From the NCBI RefSeq assembly GCF_004011505.1, contig NZ_SAUN01000001.1:8211501-8275500 (forward strand): DNA of 64,000 nt. The letters run 5' to 3'. The translations under genes and the position numbers were made by a program. Source of the DNA: Nonomuraea polychroma (GTDB taxonomy: Bacteria > Actinomycetota > Actinomycetes > Streptosporangiales > Streptosporangiaceae). Of the stretch, positions 1 to 8,511 are shown one piece after another; position 1 is the stretch's first letter, and the number at the start of each line of letters is the position of its first letter. The notes beneath the pieces were generated by a model. That model was not told the DNA's origin, did not search any database, and worked only from the letters and a program-made list of their open reading frames with translations.

Positions 1-1
1 G

Positions 2-97
2 CATGACGGCGAGTTGATCGACGGCATCCCCGCGGAGCCGCACGATCGACGAGTCCGATATGCCATGACACCGGCGGGACTCACTAGTCTTATGTGA
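2..97 (+). CDS. C-terminal end of a winged-helix transcriptional regulator (partial)
   Basis: An open frame enters from the left edge and stops at TGA 95-97. The last 31 residues end in RRVRYAMTPAGLTSLM, which resembles the wing and final helix of PadR, HxlR or MarR-type regulators (the pattern 'Y.LTPAG...L'). The start and DNA-binding helix lie outside the window, so the exact family cannot be decided. It ends 23 bp before the antiporter gene and reads the same way, so the two could be co-transcribed. Confidence 0.45.
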   Translation, partial: HDGELIDGIPAEPHDRRVRYAMTPAGLTSLM

Positions 98-120
98 ACG
101 AAAGTACGAGAGGGGGCCAG

Positions 121-1626
121 ATGACGCTTGATGTCTGGCTCCTTATCGGTGCTGTCATTGTCATCGCGGCCATCGCGTCCGTACGCATCGCGCATCGTAT
201 GGGCCTGCCCAGCCTCTTGGTGTTCCTGGGCTTCGGTGTGCTGCTGGGAGAATCCGGCTTCGGGATCCTCTTCGACAACCCACACGTGGCGCGGGAAATC
301 GGCCTCACCGCACTGGCCGTCATCCTGGCCGAGGGCGGGCTCACCACCAACTGGTCCCATGTGCGGCGTTCGGTCCCCTTGGCCCTGGTGCTGGCGACCG
401 TGGGCGTGACGGTCAGCATCGTCGTGGTGGCACTGACCGCACTGGGACTGCTCGGGCTCCCCCCGAACGCGGCGCTGATCCTCGGCGCGGTGCTGGCCTC
501 CACGGACGCGGCGGCCGTCTTCTCCGTCCTGCGGCGACTGCCGCTGCCGCCGCGGCTGGCCGGCGTCCTGGAGGCGGAGTCGGGCTTCAACGACGCGCCG
601 ACCGTGATCGCCGTGGTGCTGCTCAGCGGGGCGGCGAACTCGTCGCCGACGGTCGGAACGTTCCTTCTGGAGACCTCCGTCGAGCTGATCATCGGCGCGG
701 CGGTCGGCCTCGCGATCGGCCCGGCCGGCGCGTACGCACTGCGCCGCGTCGCGCTCCCCGCCTCCGGCCTCTACCCGATCGCCGTGCTCGCGCTCACCTT
801 CGTCTCGTACGGCGGTGCCGTGTTGCTGCACGGCTCCGGCTTCCTGGCCGTTTACCTGTCGGCGCTCATCCTGGGCAACTCGCGGCTGCCGCACCGGGCG
901 GCGACCAGGGGCTTCGCGGAGGGCGCCGCGTGGCTGGCCCAGATCGGGCTGTTCGTCATGCTGGGACTGCTGGCCAGCCCCAAGGAGATGCCGTCGGCCG
1001 TCATACCCGGCCTGATCACCGGCACCGTCCTGGTGCTCCTGGCCCGCCCGCTCTCCGTGCTGGTGAGCTCCCTGCTGTCGTGGGCGTTGCGGCAAGGCTG
1101 GGCGAACTGGCGCGAGCAGGCGTTCCTGTCGTGGGCAGGGCTGCGGGGCGCGATCCCGATCGTGCTCGCCACCATTCCCTGGGCGGCCGGCGTCGAGGGC
1201 TCCAAGGAGATCTTCAACCAGGTCTTCGTGATCGTCATCGTGTTCACCCTGCTCCAGGGCCCGACGCTGCCGTTCGTGGCCCGGCTGCTCAGAGTCGCCG
1301 CTCCAGGCGAGGCACACGACCTCGCGGTGGAGGCGGCGCCGCTGGAGGAGCTCAAGGCGGACCTGCTGCAGGTACGCGTGCCGCCCGGGTCACGCCTGCA
1401 CGGCGTGGAGATCTTCGAGCTGCGCTTCCCCGCGGGCGCCCAGGTGACCTTGATCGTGCGCGACGGCAAATCGTTCGTGCCCACCAGCACCACCCGGGTC
1501 AGAGCGGACGACCAGCTCCTCATCGTCACCACCGCCGCCTGCCGCGACCAGGTCGAACGCCGCTTGCGCGCGGTCAGCCGCAGCGGCAAGCTCGCTGGTT
1601 GGTACGGGGAGCGGGGGTTGGAATAG
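121..1626 (+). CDS. CPA1-type K+/H+ (or Na+/H+) antiporter with C-terminal TrkA-C domain
   Basis: This integral membrane protein (501 aa) exchanges a monovalent cation for protons. About twelve hydrophobic segments fill residues 1-395. The motif ESGFNDAPTV, at about residues 150-160, carries the Asn-Asp pair typical of cation/proton antiporters. The last ~90 residues, around LQVRVPPGSRLHGVEIFELR, look like a TrkA-C (RCK-C) ligand-binding domain, as in NhaP2-type potassium/proton antiporters. I chose ATG 121 because GAGAGGGGG lies just upstream; a GTG at 94 would add nine non-conserved residues. Ion preference cannot be read from sequence. Confidence 0.88.
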   Translation: MTLDVWLLIGAVIVIAAIASVRIAHRMGLPSLLVFLGFGVLLGESGFGILFDNPHVAREIGLTALAVILAEGGLTTNWSHVRRSVPLALVLATVGVTVSIVVVALTALGLLGLPPNAALILGAVLASTDAAAVFSVLRRLPLPPRLAGVLEAESGFNDAPTVIAVVLLSGAANSSPTVGTFLLETSVELIIGAAVGLAIGPAGAYALRRVALPASGLYPIAVLALTFVSYGGAVLLHGSGFLAVYLSALILGNSRLPHRAATRGFAEGAAWLAQIGLFVMLGLLASPKEMPSAVIPGLITGTVLVLLARPLSVLVSSLLSWALRQGWANWREQAFLSWAGLRGAIPIVLATIPWAAGVEGSKEIFNQVFVIVIVFTLLQGPTLPFVARLLRVAAPGEAHDLAVEAAPLEELKADLLQVRVPPGSRLHGVEIFELRFPAGAQVTLIVRDGKSFVPTSTTRVRADDQLLIVTTAACRDQVERRLRAVSRSGKLAGWYGERGLE

Positions 1627-1695
1627 CTATTTGACCGGATCGGTTACCATTAGCAGTCGCAACGCTCGAGTGCCAAATTCTGAAGGAGGAGCCGC

Positions 1696-2013
1696 GTGCC
1701 GACTTACCAGTACGCCTGTAACGACTGCGGTGAGCAGCTCGAGGTCGTTCAGAAGTTCAGCGACGACGCGTTGACGGTGTGCCCGAGCTGCCAGGGTAAC
1801 CTGCGGAAGGTGTTCTCCGCGGTCGGCATCGTGTTCAAGGGCTCCGGCTTCTACCGGACCGACAACCGCACGTCGTCCTCTTCTTCGTCTTCGTCGTCCT
1901 CCAACGGGTCGTCTTCCGACGGATCGTCGAAGTCTTCGGAGAGCAAGTCCTCCTCCTCGGACTCCTCCAGCTCCTCCACCCCGGCCGCGGCACCCGCCGC
2001 CGCCTCCAGCTGA
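1696..2013 (+). CDS. FmdB family zinc-ribbon protein
   Basis: The 105-aa protein begins MPTYQYACNDCGEQLEVVQ, the standard start of the FmdB/CxxC_CxxC_SSSS regulatory family. The two cysteine pairs (C-x2-C at about residues 8-11 and 32-35) should bind zinc. The C-terminal half is a low-complexity Ser-rich tail ending in an Ala/Pro stretch, which is usual for actinobacterial members. The GTG start is supported by GAAGGAGG eight bases upstream. Family members are annotated as regulators of formamidase-type genes, but the role in actinomycetes is unknown. Confidence 0.87.
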   Translation: MPTYQYACNDCGEQLEVVQKFSDDALTVCPSCQGNLRKVFSAVGIVFKGSGFYRTDNRTSSSSSSSSSSNGSSSDGSSKSSESKSSSSDSSSSSTPAAAPAAASS

Positions 2014-2068
2014 GCCCTCGGGCGCACCGGGTGTTCGGTGCGCCCTGGTTTGAGCTAGCGTTCGCCCC

Positions 2069-2617
2069 ATGGGAGGCGGATCACACCGGCACGCGGTCGT
2101 CATCCCCGGCGGCAACTACGGCCCGCAGGCAGGCCTGCTGGCGTACGCGAGCGCTGCCGCAGTCCGCCGTGGCGCGGACCTTGAGCTGATCTCGTGGACG
2201 CCACCGGACGACCGCCCCGTCGTGGAGAGCTGGGACTGGGTCCACGATCAGGTGACGTCCGTCGTGGAGAAGCTGCCCGCGGTGACGCCCCTGCTGATCG
2301 GCAAGTCACTCGGCTCGTACGGGGCCGGCGTGGCGGCCGCGCGTGCCCTTCCGGCCGTCTGGCTGACGCCCCTGCTCACGAAACCCGCGTGCGCGGAGGC
2401 CCTGAGCCGCGCCACGCAACCGTTCCTCCTCATTGGCGGCACCGCGGATGGGTACTGGGACGGGGCCCTCGCACGCGAGCTGACGCCGCACGTCCTCGAG
2501 GTCGCTGATGCCAACCACGGCATGATGGTGCCTGGACCGCTACGCGACACCGCCGACGTGCTCGGTCAGGTGCTGACGGCCATCGAGACCTTCCTGGACG
2601 ACGTCGTGTGGCAGTAG
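2069..2617 (+). CDS. Small alpha/beta-hydrolase fold protein
   Basis: The 182-aa cytoplasmic protein has a compact alpha/beta-hydrolase layout. It starts with a strand and oxyanion-type loop (VVIPGGNYGPQ), has a nucleophile elbow GKSLGSYGAG at about residue 79, an acid-bearing strand (LIGGTADGYWD) and a late histidine (VADANHGMMVPG). This is consistent with a Ser-Asp-His triad. Substrate is unknown. No Shine-Dalgarno sequence is visible before ATG 2069, so a short leader or leaderless message is possible. Confidence 0.72.
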   Translation: MGGGSHRHAVVIPGGNYGPQAGLLAYASAAAVRRGADLELISWTPPDDRPVVESWDWVHDQVTSVVEKLPAVTPLLIGKSLGSYGAGVAAARALPAVWLTPLLTKPACAEALSRATQPFLLIGGTADGYWDGALARELTPHVLEVADANHGMMVPGPLRDTADVLGQVLTAIETFLDDVVWQ

Positions 2618-2707
2618 GTCTTACCGTTCGCGAATGAGCCGGCTTTTATCCACAGAACGACATTCGGCCCATTCTCGATCATCGCCGATCCGACTACTCT
2701 CGGCGCC

Positions 2708-3514
2708 ATGGTCATTCGCGCAGACATAGGTGTCATCGGTGGCTCAGGCTTTTACTCACTCCTCGACGACGCCGAGGAGATGGAGCTGACCACCCCCTAC
2801 GGTCCACCGAGCGACGTCGTCACGATCGGACGCATCGGCTCGCGCTCCGTCGCCTTCATTCCCCGGCACGGCCGCGATCACCGTTTCCCCCCGCACCGCA
2901 TCCCCTATCGGGCCAACCTCTGGGCCCTGCGCTCCCTGGGCGTCCGCCAGGTGCTAGCGCCGAGCGCCGTAGGGTCCTTGCAAGCCGAGTACGGCCCGGG
3001 CGCCATGGTCATCCCGGACCAACTGGTGGACCGCACCTCAGGACGGGTCCAGACCTATTACGACATCGACGGCGCAGTCCACGTCTCTTTCGCCGACCCC
3101 TACTGCCCGTCGGGCCGAGCGGTGGCCGTACGAACGGCCCAATCGGGCGATTGGCAGACCGTCGACGGCGGCACGCTCGTGGTGATCGAAGGCCCACGGT
3201 TCTCCACCAGGGCGGAGTCCCAGTGGTTCGCGGGCAACGGCTGGTCGATCGTCGGAATGACAGGCTTCCCCGAGGCGGTCCTGGCCCGCGAGCTGGCTCT
3301 GTGCTACACGTCGCTCTGCCTGGTGACCGACCACGACGCCGGGGTGGAGGCGGGCCAGGGCGTGACGCATGACGAGGTCCTGGAGTTCTTCGCCCAAAAC
3401 GTCACCCGCATGCGCACTCTGGTGGCCGACACCGTAGAAGCCCTGCCCGCAGAGCGCACCTGCCCCTGTGGCTCGGCGCTGGACGGACTCAAGCTCCCCT
3501 TCGACCTACCGTGA
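2708..3514 (+). CDS. mtnP: S-methyl-5'-thioadenosine phosphorylase
   Basis: This enzyme would cleave methylthioadenosine (or a related purine nucleoside) with phosphate in purine and methionine salvage. The 268-aa protein opens with IGVIGGSGFYSL, the phosphate-binding loop of the PNP/MTAP family. It continues with IPRHGRDHRFPPHRIPYRAN and LAPSAVGSL, and has the substrate-site segment IVGMTGFPEAVLARELALCY with the family's Met-Thr and Glu positions. Length is normal. The stop codon overlaps the next gene by 4 bp. Methylthioinosine phosphorylase is the main alternative, since the two are hard to separate by eye. Confidence 0.9.
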   Translation: MVIRADIGVIGGSGFYSLLDDAEEMELTTPYGPPSDVVTIGRIGSRSVAFIPRHGRDHRFPPHRIPYRANLWALRSLGVRQVLAPSAVGSLQAEYGPGAMVIPDQLVDRTSGRVQTYYDIDGAVHVSFADPYCPSGRAVAVRTAQSGDWQTVDGGTLVVIEGPRFSTRAESQWFAGNGWSIVGMTGFPEAVLARELALCYTSLCLVTDHDAGVEAGQGVTHDEVLEFFAQNVTRMRTLVADTVEALPAERTCPCGSALDGLKLPFDLP

Positions 3515-4122
3515 TCCAATCCTGGCTGAGTCGCTACGGCCGTCGCCGCCGCCTCGTGGCGGCGACGCTAGCCGCCATAGCCGTCATCTCCGCCTACATC
3601 GCCACCCGCCCGTCCCCACCGCCCACCACGGTCCTGGTGGCGACCCGCGACCTGCCCCCCGGCCCGCTGACCCCCTCGGACCTCCGCCCCGTCCCCCTCA
3701 ACCACCCGCCAGACGGCGCCGTACGCACGACCACAGCCGCCGCCGGCCGCTACCTGACTTCTCCCATGCGCAGAGGCGAGCCCTTGACAGACGCCCGCCT
3801 CCTGGACTCCTATCGCCTGCCACCAGGCATGGTCGCGACCCCCGTACGCATCTCCGACCCCGCCGCGGCAAGACTCCTCTCCCCCGGCTCCAGGATCAAC
3901 GTCCTGGCGGCCTGGGAAGAAGCCCACCCGGCCCGCACCATCGCAGAAGACGTAAGCGTGATCACAGCCGCAGCCCAACGTCAAGCCGACGAGAACAGCA
4001 GCAATAGCAACGGCACCCTTATCGTCCTGGCCACAACCTCAACCCAGGCGGCCGAACTAGCAGCCGCCCAAGCACACGCCCGCCTATCGATCACCATAAT
4101 CGCGGACTCCGGCAGCCCGTAA
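3511..4122 (+). CDS. SAF-domain protein, CpaB/RcpC-like
   Basis: The GTG start overlaps the mtnP stop, so translation is probably coupled. The 203-aa product has a basic N-terminus, one membrane segment (about residues 14-30), then a SAF domain: TTVLVATRDLPPGPLTPSDL and later YLTSPMRRGEPLTDARL. Next comes a CpaB-like region (VRISDPAAARLLSPGSRINVLA). CpaB/RcpC proteins belong to Flp/Tad pilus assembly, but no other tad genes lie nearby, so it may be a stand-alone envelope protein. Confidence 0.72.
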   Translation: MIQSWLSRYGRRRRLVAATLAAIAVISAYIATRPSPPPTTVLVATRDLPPGPLTPSDLRPVPLNHPPDGAVRTTTAAAGRYLTSPMRRGEPLTDARLLDSYRLPPGMVATPVRISDPAAARLLSPGSRINVLAAWEEAHPARTIAEDVSVITAAAQRQADENSSNSNGTLIVLATTSTQAAELAAAQAHARLSITIIADSGSP

Positions 4123-4196
4123 TCGTCCAACTACGCGCCTTCTGTGCAGCAGGCGAGTAACCCCGTCTGATGAGAAGCGCGACGAGATTCAGTGAG

Positions 4197-4229
4197 GCTC
4201 GGGAAAGCTCGGAAAGCTCGGAAAGCTCA
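4197..4229. repeat. Short tandem repeat (10-bp unit GGAAAGCTCG)
   Basis: Three to four copies of a unit close to GGAAAGCTCG stand in tandem just before and into the 3' end of the minus-strand M15 peptidase gene. The last copy covers its stop codon. It may be a simple slippage repeat; no hairpin terminator is obvious. Confidence 0.6.
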
Positions 4230-5327
4230 GAGAAGCGAATCCATCTTGGGGTCATACTCCCAATGCCACGGCTCGAACGGGCTGCTGTAGGCCCAGGACG
4301 GATGGAACCATCCATACTTCTTGGAGTTCTTCTCCATCCACACGAACTCGGCGGAACCGGCTCTCTCCACCCCGCCGCACAGGTCCACAGCCAGCCCGAG
4401 CCCGTGGTTGCTCCGCCCCGGCACGGCGGCGAACCCCGGCCGCCGATAGTAAATGGACTGCTGCTCAGCCAGACTCCGGTAAGCGTCGGTCACGCACATG
4501 GGCTTCCCGAACCGCTTGCGATACGCCTCGTTCAAGCTGACGAAGGCGATGGTGGCGTCGGCCCTCAGGCTGAACCCCTTCTGCTGCAATGGACAGAGCA
4601 TGCCCTTGGGGATGAGCCCGTTGGGATAGTCGCCGGCCGTCGCCGCCCGCAACGGATCACAGCCCAGCGCCGCCCGCCCCACCTTGTCAATCTTGATACC
4701 CAGCTTCACCAGCGCCGCGGTCAGCGACTTCACGATCTTGTCCGACCGCTGCCGCAACGTATCGACTTCGGCCGCCATCTGAGCCTCCGCCAGCAGATTC
4801 CCCGCCCGAAGCTCCTGAGCCTCGGCCACCAGCCGCTCCGCTTCCTTGTAGAGCGCACTGGTCTGCTCGACGGCCTGCTGCCGTACCGCCACGATCTGGG
4901 TGGCATCGGTCAGCGCCCGCAGAGTCCGCTGATCCGCTCCCTCGGTCATGAACGGGAAAACCCCACCGCCCGCGATCGGCTGCTCGTACAGCAACTCCAC
5001 CATTTGCGACACGGGCTGCCGCATCACCGCAAGCCGCCGCTCCAGCTCCTGCAGCGCCGTCAACTTGCTCTTGAGCTCCTTCTCGGAGGCCGCGATGGTG
5101 CTCCGCCGCTTCTCAAGGGCCTTGGTGGCCTCCTCGAGCTCCTTGGCAGACCGCTCGGCTTCTTTCCTCAGCTCACGCAGATTCCCCGGATCCCGCCACC
5201 CCCGGCCCTGGACCAGCCAATCCATCGGGCCCTGAACGTGAGCCTGGGCCGCTGCGGGAGGCACCAGCAGAGAAGCCACCACCGCCATGACTACCGCGAT
5301 CAGACCCGCTGATCGTGGTGCTGGCAC
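4227..5327 (-). CDS. Secreted M15-family (VanY-like) D-Ala-D-Ala carboxypeptidase with coiled-coil region
   Basis: The product (366 aa) is exported: a hydrophobic signal segment ending near AAAQAHVQG is followed by a Glu/Lys-rich coiled coil (about residues 50-110 and again 150-200). The C-terminal third is the peptidase domain, with the zinc motif SNHGLGLAVDL (H-x-x-G-x-x-x-D) and EPWHWEY near the end. Both are diagnostic of the VanY/M15B group, which trims peptidoglycan stem peptides. I start at GTG 5327 because GGAGGAG lies six bases upstream; the longer ATG frame from 5348 lacks a ribosome site. The coiled coil may tether it to other wall proteins. Confidence 0.85.
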   Translation of the reverse strand: MPAPRSAGLIAVVMAVVASLLVPPAAAQAHVQGPMDWLVQGRGWRDPGNLRELRKEAERSAKELEEATKALEKRRSTIAASEKELKSKLTALQELERRLAVMRQPVSQMVELLYEQPIAGGGVFPFMTEGADQRTLRALTDATQIVAVRQQAVEQTSALYKEAERLVAEAQELRAGNLLAEAQMAAEVDTLRQRSDKIVKSLTAALVKLGIKIDKVGRAALGCDPLRAATAGDYPNGLIPKGMLCPLQQKGFSLRADATIAFVSLNEAYRKRFGKPMCVTDAYRSLAEQQSIYYRRPGFAAVPGRSNHGLGLAVDLCGGVERAGSAEFVWMEKNSKKYGWFHPSWAYSSPFEPWHWEYDPKMDSLL

Positions 5328-5592
5328 GTTCGACTCCTCCGTATGCAAACTCGTTACCTGGGTCAGGCACGCACGTTACTACAGCCCTCTGAGTGTCTGG
5401 ACCGAACTCCGGAGAGCTGCTATGAGACAAACAACCCACTTTGTACAGCCACCCCCCACAACCAGCCACATCGTCACCCCAGCCCATCACCTGGAGCCCC
5501 CGCTTCTCGACCGGCACAACCAACCACCCAACCCCCAAAACGCCCCTCACTCCCGCGAGGCCGTACAACACCACGTCCCGGGAACACCGACC

Positions 5593-6054
5593 TCAAAGCC
5601 CAGACACCAACCTCTCAGCGAACCCCAGCACGCCTTCCTGCTCCTCCTCCCGGCACACCTCCCACAACCAGGTGTCCACCCACTCCCCCGGACACCCGCC
5701 CCAAGACCGCACAGGAGCAGGCGTATAGGGCTCCTCAACACCAGGCCGCGGACCATGTTCAGGAGCGACCTCAGGCTCCCCACCCCGAGGCCCCTTCGCC
5801 ACCACCCTCACAGGCGCCGGCACAGCTCCTTCATACGCCCTAGCGGGACGAGCCGGCGCAGGCACAAGCCTCGGCCCGAACGCCACCCCTCTCCCCGCAC
5901 CGCCACCACCCGCCATGCCAGCGGACGCGACACCATCCTCAAGCCCCTGCACCTGGCCCACCAGCAATCCCCCGGCAAGGATCGCCGGCGCCAGCAACGC
6001 CCCGAACAACACGACGGGCCGCCGCCGCACCTGCCTGTACCGCCTACTGGTCAC
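5593..6054 (-). CDS. Hypothetical secreted or membrane-anchored protein
   Basis: The 153-aa frame has a coherent layout: a basic start (MTSRRYRQVRRRP), one hydrophobic segment of about 20 residues (VVLFGALLAPAILAGGLLVG), a Pro/Ala/Gly-rich linker, and a cysteine-containing C-terminus (WGGCPGEWVDTWLWEVCREE). Longer open frames on the plus strand here are Pro/His/Arg-rich and look like shadows. I do not recognise the family. Confidence 0.55.
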   Translation of the reverse strand: MTSRRYRQVRRRPVVLFGALLAPAILAGGLLVGQVQGLEDGVASAGMAGGGGAGRGVAFGPRLVPAPARPARAYEGAVPAPVRVVAKGPRGGEPEVAPEHGPRPGVEEPYTPAPVRSWGGCPGEWVDTWLWEVCREEEQEGVLGFAERLVSGL

Positions 6055-6204
6055 AGGCAGACGCTATCCGCGGTCGTCGATAGCGAATCTGATCACTTGT
6101 CATGCCTTTACCGCAGCTCAGAGCACCCATAACCCACCCCGCCAAACTCATCCCAGACCTACGTCCCACGCAGTGCCAGACTTTCGCTAGGCTTACGGGA
6201 GTCC

Positions 6205-6277
6205 GCCTCCGTAGCTCAGGGGATAGAGCACCGCTCTCCTAAAGCGGGTGCCGCAGGTTCGAATCCTGCCGGGGGCA
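6205..6277 (+). tRNA. tRNA-Arg (anticodon CCT)
   Basis: The 73-nt cloverleaf folds fully. The acceptor stem is GCCTCCG/CGGGGGC, the D-arm is GCTC/GAGC, the anticodon stem is CCGCT/AGCGG around loop CTCCTAA, and the T-arm is GCAGG-TTCGAAT-CCTGC. The discriminator base is A; CCA is not encoded. The anticodon CCT reads AGG (Arg). Its 3' two-thirds also serve as the left attachment site of the genomic island. Confidence 0.96.
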
Positions 6278-6278
6278 C
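6232..6278 (+). repeat. attL: 47-bp att core inside tRNA-Arg
   Basis: The segment from the anticodon stem to one base past the discriminator is repeated exactly at 44371-44417, in the same orientation. Direct repeats of a tRNA 3' end mark the two borders of an element integrated by a tyrosine recombinase. Flanking bases differ on both sides of the repeat, which gives clean limits. Confidence 0.93.
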
Positions 6279-6307
6279 TCTTCTCTACCAGGCATTTCAG
6301 CCTCTGG

Positions 6308-6335
6308 CCTGCGGTTTTTCGGCCGCAGGTCTTTT
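6308..6335 (+). terminator. Rho-independent terminator after tRNA-Arg
   Basis: A perfect 7-bp stem (CCTGCGG at 6308-6314 with CCGCAGG at 6323-6329) and an 8-nt loop are followed by a short T run. It sits 31 bp after the tRNA and belongs to the island side of the junction. The original chromosomal terminator appears to be the one at 44440. Confidence 0.7.
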
Positions 6336-6811
6336 GCTTCCCATGCCCTCGTAGGTCGCCAAGGGCACCCGCATGCAGCCGTAGGACCATGATCTGGGGA
6401 CATATGAGGGATGATCTTGATGGCATTTCCCCAGGTCAATGGTTTCGTGGGCCAGTCCGGCGCGGTCAGAGAAGCTCACCCCAAGGGACACTCCGCGCAG
6501 CCGCGCTGGGATGGCCATTGCCATGGTCGGCGGCATGCTCACCGGTTGGGAAACCCAACGAGACCGCTGCGCGACGCACCTGTGCGCCCCCAGGAGGAAC
6601 GGTGGAACAGATCATCAGGTCCTAGGACCGCTCGGTACATCCCATATCGTCCCCGACGGCCAGGACATTACGGCTGGCGGTTGCCCGAGGCACGGTGCAC
6701 GAGGACACGACCGATCCTGGGATGCTACGGGTGAGTGGCGCGGAAATACGCACTCTGACACAAGAGGCGGACGCGGCCGAAAATGTCGTACGTAAGTTCT
6801 AATGTAGGTTC
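6336..6811. other. Intergenic region without recognisable gene
   Basis: The open frames here overlap one another, have no ribosome sites and resemble no family I know. This is the left end of the island and probably holds the promoter of the membrane-protein/DUF4868 pair; the sequence just before 6812 is locally A/T rich. Confidence 0.5.
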
Positions 6812-7357
6812 ATGATGATCGAGGGACCGGACGGACAAGGGCTTTGGGGAACCAAGGCAAGATTATTTATTGTCTCCTACGCCCCACTCATCGGGATCTT
6901 CGCCGCCAGGAGCGCACCGCATTGGTGGTGGACTGCCTCATTGTCCATCCTCGCCGTAGCGGGCGCCGTTGATGGCTGGAGGATGGTCCGCAGCGCCCGG
7001 AAGCGCTCAACTGCGCGCATGAAGGTGACCAACGTCGAAGATCAGGGCAACGCGGTCTCGGGCTATCTAGCGACATACCTCCTTCCCTTCCTTTCCGAAC
7101 TGCCTAGCGGATGGGGTGACGGGATTGCTTACTTTCTATACTTTGCCACCGCCTTCGTGATCTTCCTCAAATCGAATCTTGGAGTCGTAAATCCGACACT
7201 CTACGTCCTCGGCTGGCGCGTCTCTCGCGTTGCCCTCAATGGCCGAGACACCCTTCTCGTATCACGCAAACCGGTCAAAGTCGGAGAAAGTGTACATGTA
7301 GCAGTGGCGCTCGGAGTGCACGTTACTGTCTCAACATATGGCACCATTGGGGAATGA
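6812..7357 (+). CDS. Four-helix membrane protein, KwaA-like (candidate anti-phage sensor)
   Basis: The 181-aa product has four hydrophobic segments: about residues 17-33, 39-56, 83-97 and 103-121. The cytoplasmic tail contains NPTLYVLGWRVSRV. Two helix pairs, a central GYLATYLLPFL segment and the NP-x-L-x-x-x-G element after the last helix fit KwaA, the membrane component of Kiwa anti-phage systems. The next gene overlaps by 4 bp and has a DUF4868/KwaB-like region, which strengthens the call. Base composition looks less G+C-rich than the chromosomal flank. The match is by eye only. Confidence 0.55.
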   Translation: MMIEGPDGQGLWGTKARLFIVSYAPLIGIFAARSAPHWWWTASLSILAVAGAVDGWRMVRSARKRSTARMKVTNVEDQGNAVSGYLATYLLPFLSELPSGWGDGIAYFLYFATAFVIFLKSNLGVVNPTLYVLGWRVSRVALNGRDTLLVSRKPVKVGESVHVAVALGVHVTVSTYGTIGE

Positions 7358-8382
7358 CCCCCGATGAGCCCAGAGCAGTTGGCGATATCACTCTTGATGG
7401 CACCCCCTACCTGGTGCTCGGACGACGCAAGGGGCGGCGGGACATGGAGGCGAGGAGGGTCGTGATCCATGAAGATCTACACGAGCCACTCTGGGAGTTG
7501 TCCCTGCATGCTCTGGAACGCGTACGGGCAGGTAATGCACGCTCGTACGAGCCGAATGCCGAGCTTGAGCTGGGAGAGGAATATTTCCTACTCGACCTAG
7601 ATGAGATACCAGAACAGCCAGAGAAGCCCTCTAGGGGGAAGAAGGCTGACCTGACGCCAGAGGACGACAATCAAGATCGAACGGCTGCTCTTATTCGTGC
7701 ACTCCGGGATGTCGGTGTCCTAGACATACTGGATCCGCACGAGCTTCCGGAGTTCACCCCCACCCTCTTCTACTCGGTCGCATGGCAGCAGGCCGATGAC
7801 ACCTGGGTTCACTTCATTCGTAAGACAAACCCACGTCAAGTGTTCAAGCCCGGCCTGAAATGGCTTGGCTACGGTGACACCTTGAAGCGGATCGCGGACC
7901 CTGCGATGGTCATCGATGATCTCATCGACATGATCCTCACCGCAGATCAGCTTGCCGCGTTCAGTGGGCAGCACCTGAAGACCCTTTTTACGGACGTGCA
8001 TATCGTTCTGCAAGACGTTCCCAAATATGTGGATACCGTCGCCAAGATCCTCGATGAGGAGAGCATCGGCATCACCGAGGATGCCAAGACAGCACTGCTC
8101 GCAGCATCCAAGAAGCGAGTCTCCTTTGCCGCGCGACTCTATAGGCTGCAGGAGCGCCTAGCGGAGATCAGGTTGGACCTCAACCGACTGGGCAAGGTCA
8201 TGGACCTTCATACGATCGACATCGGTTCCTTGCTCGACGGAGAGGGGAAGATCCACTTCCAGGAAGATCAAGCGGGCCTGTTCCTCGATGTTCTCGACGG
8301 TCGACTTTTCAAGGATGACTGGACGGGCGAGCCGCGCCGAGCGGATAGGTACTCACGCTGGCAGTCGACGTCCAGCTCGTAA
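7354..8382 (+). CDS. DUF4868-like protein, KwaB-like partner
   Basis: The 342-aa cytoplasmic protein is coupled to the membrane-protein gene by an ATGA overlap. Residues ~150-240 carry the DUF4868 style of pattern: a FIRKTNPRQVFKPGLKWLGYG strand-turn, then DDLIDMILTADQLAAFSGQH and LKTLFTDVHIVLQDV. DUF4868 is the domain of KwaB, the effector half of Kiwa. The N-terminal ~100 residues are acidic and variable. If right, the pair would respond to phage attachment and act against phage DNA functions, as shown for characterised Kiwa systems. Start and end are clear; function is inference. Confidence 0.55.
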   Translation: MTPDEPRAVGDITLDGTPYLVLGRRKGRRDMEARRVVIHEDLHEPLWELSLHALERVRAGNARSYEPNAELELGEEYFLLDLDEIPEQPEKPSRGKKADLTPEDDNQDRTAALIRALRDVGVLDILDPHELPEFTPTLFYSVAWQQADDTWVHFIRKTNPRQVFKPGLKWLGYGDTLKRIADPAMVIDDLIDMILTADQLAAFSGQHLKTLFTDVHIVLQDVPKYVDTVAKILDEESIGITEDAKTALLAASKKRVSFAARLYRLQERLAEIRLDLNRLGKVMDLHTIDIGSLLDGEGKIHFQEDQAGLFLDVLDGRLFKDDWTGEPRRADRYSRWQSTSSS

Positions 8383-8391
8383 ATCAAGGGC

Positions 8392-8511
8392 TCAGAACCC
8401 TGCTCGGCGAGGTCTGGCGCCCGTGAGCAACGGACGGTTTCGAACATCCTGAGGAGCGATCCAGTCGGCGCGTAGCAGAGCGTTCATCACTTCGTTGCTC
8501 TTCCGGTTCAT
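8392..8511 (-). CDS. Short ORF coupled to RHH antitoxin (possible truncated toxin)
   Basis: ATG 8511 overlaps the stop of the RHH antitoxin gene (ATGA). The frame runs only 39 codons (MNRKSNEVMNALLRADWIAP...). The position is where a toxin gene would start in a VapBC- or RelBE-like operon, but no PIN or RelE motif is visible. It may be the stump of a degraded toxin or an unrelated small protein. Confidence 0.3.
   Translation of the reverse strand: MNRKSNEVMNALLRADWIAPQDVRNRPLLTGARPRRAGF

Noticed and set aside
5287..6132. Long plus-strand open frames rich in Pro, His and Arg
   Set aside because: Composition is that of a shadow frame in G+C-rich DNA; there is no ribosome site, and the minus-strand frame has a signal segment and balanced composition.
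8392..8511. A PIN-domain (VapC) toxin behind the RHH antitoxin
   Set aside because: The frame is only 39 codons and lacks the acidic PIN residues; it is listed only as a possible stump.
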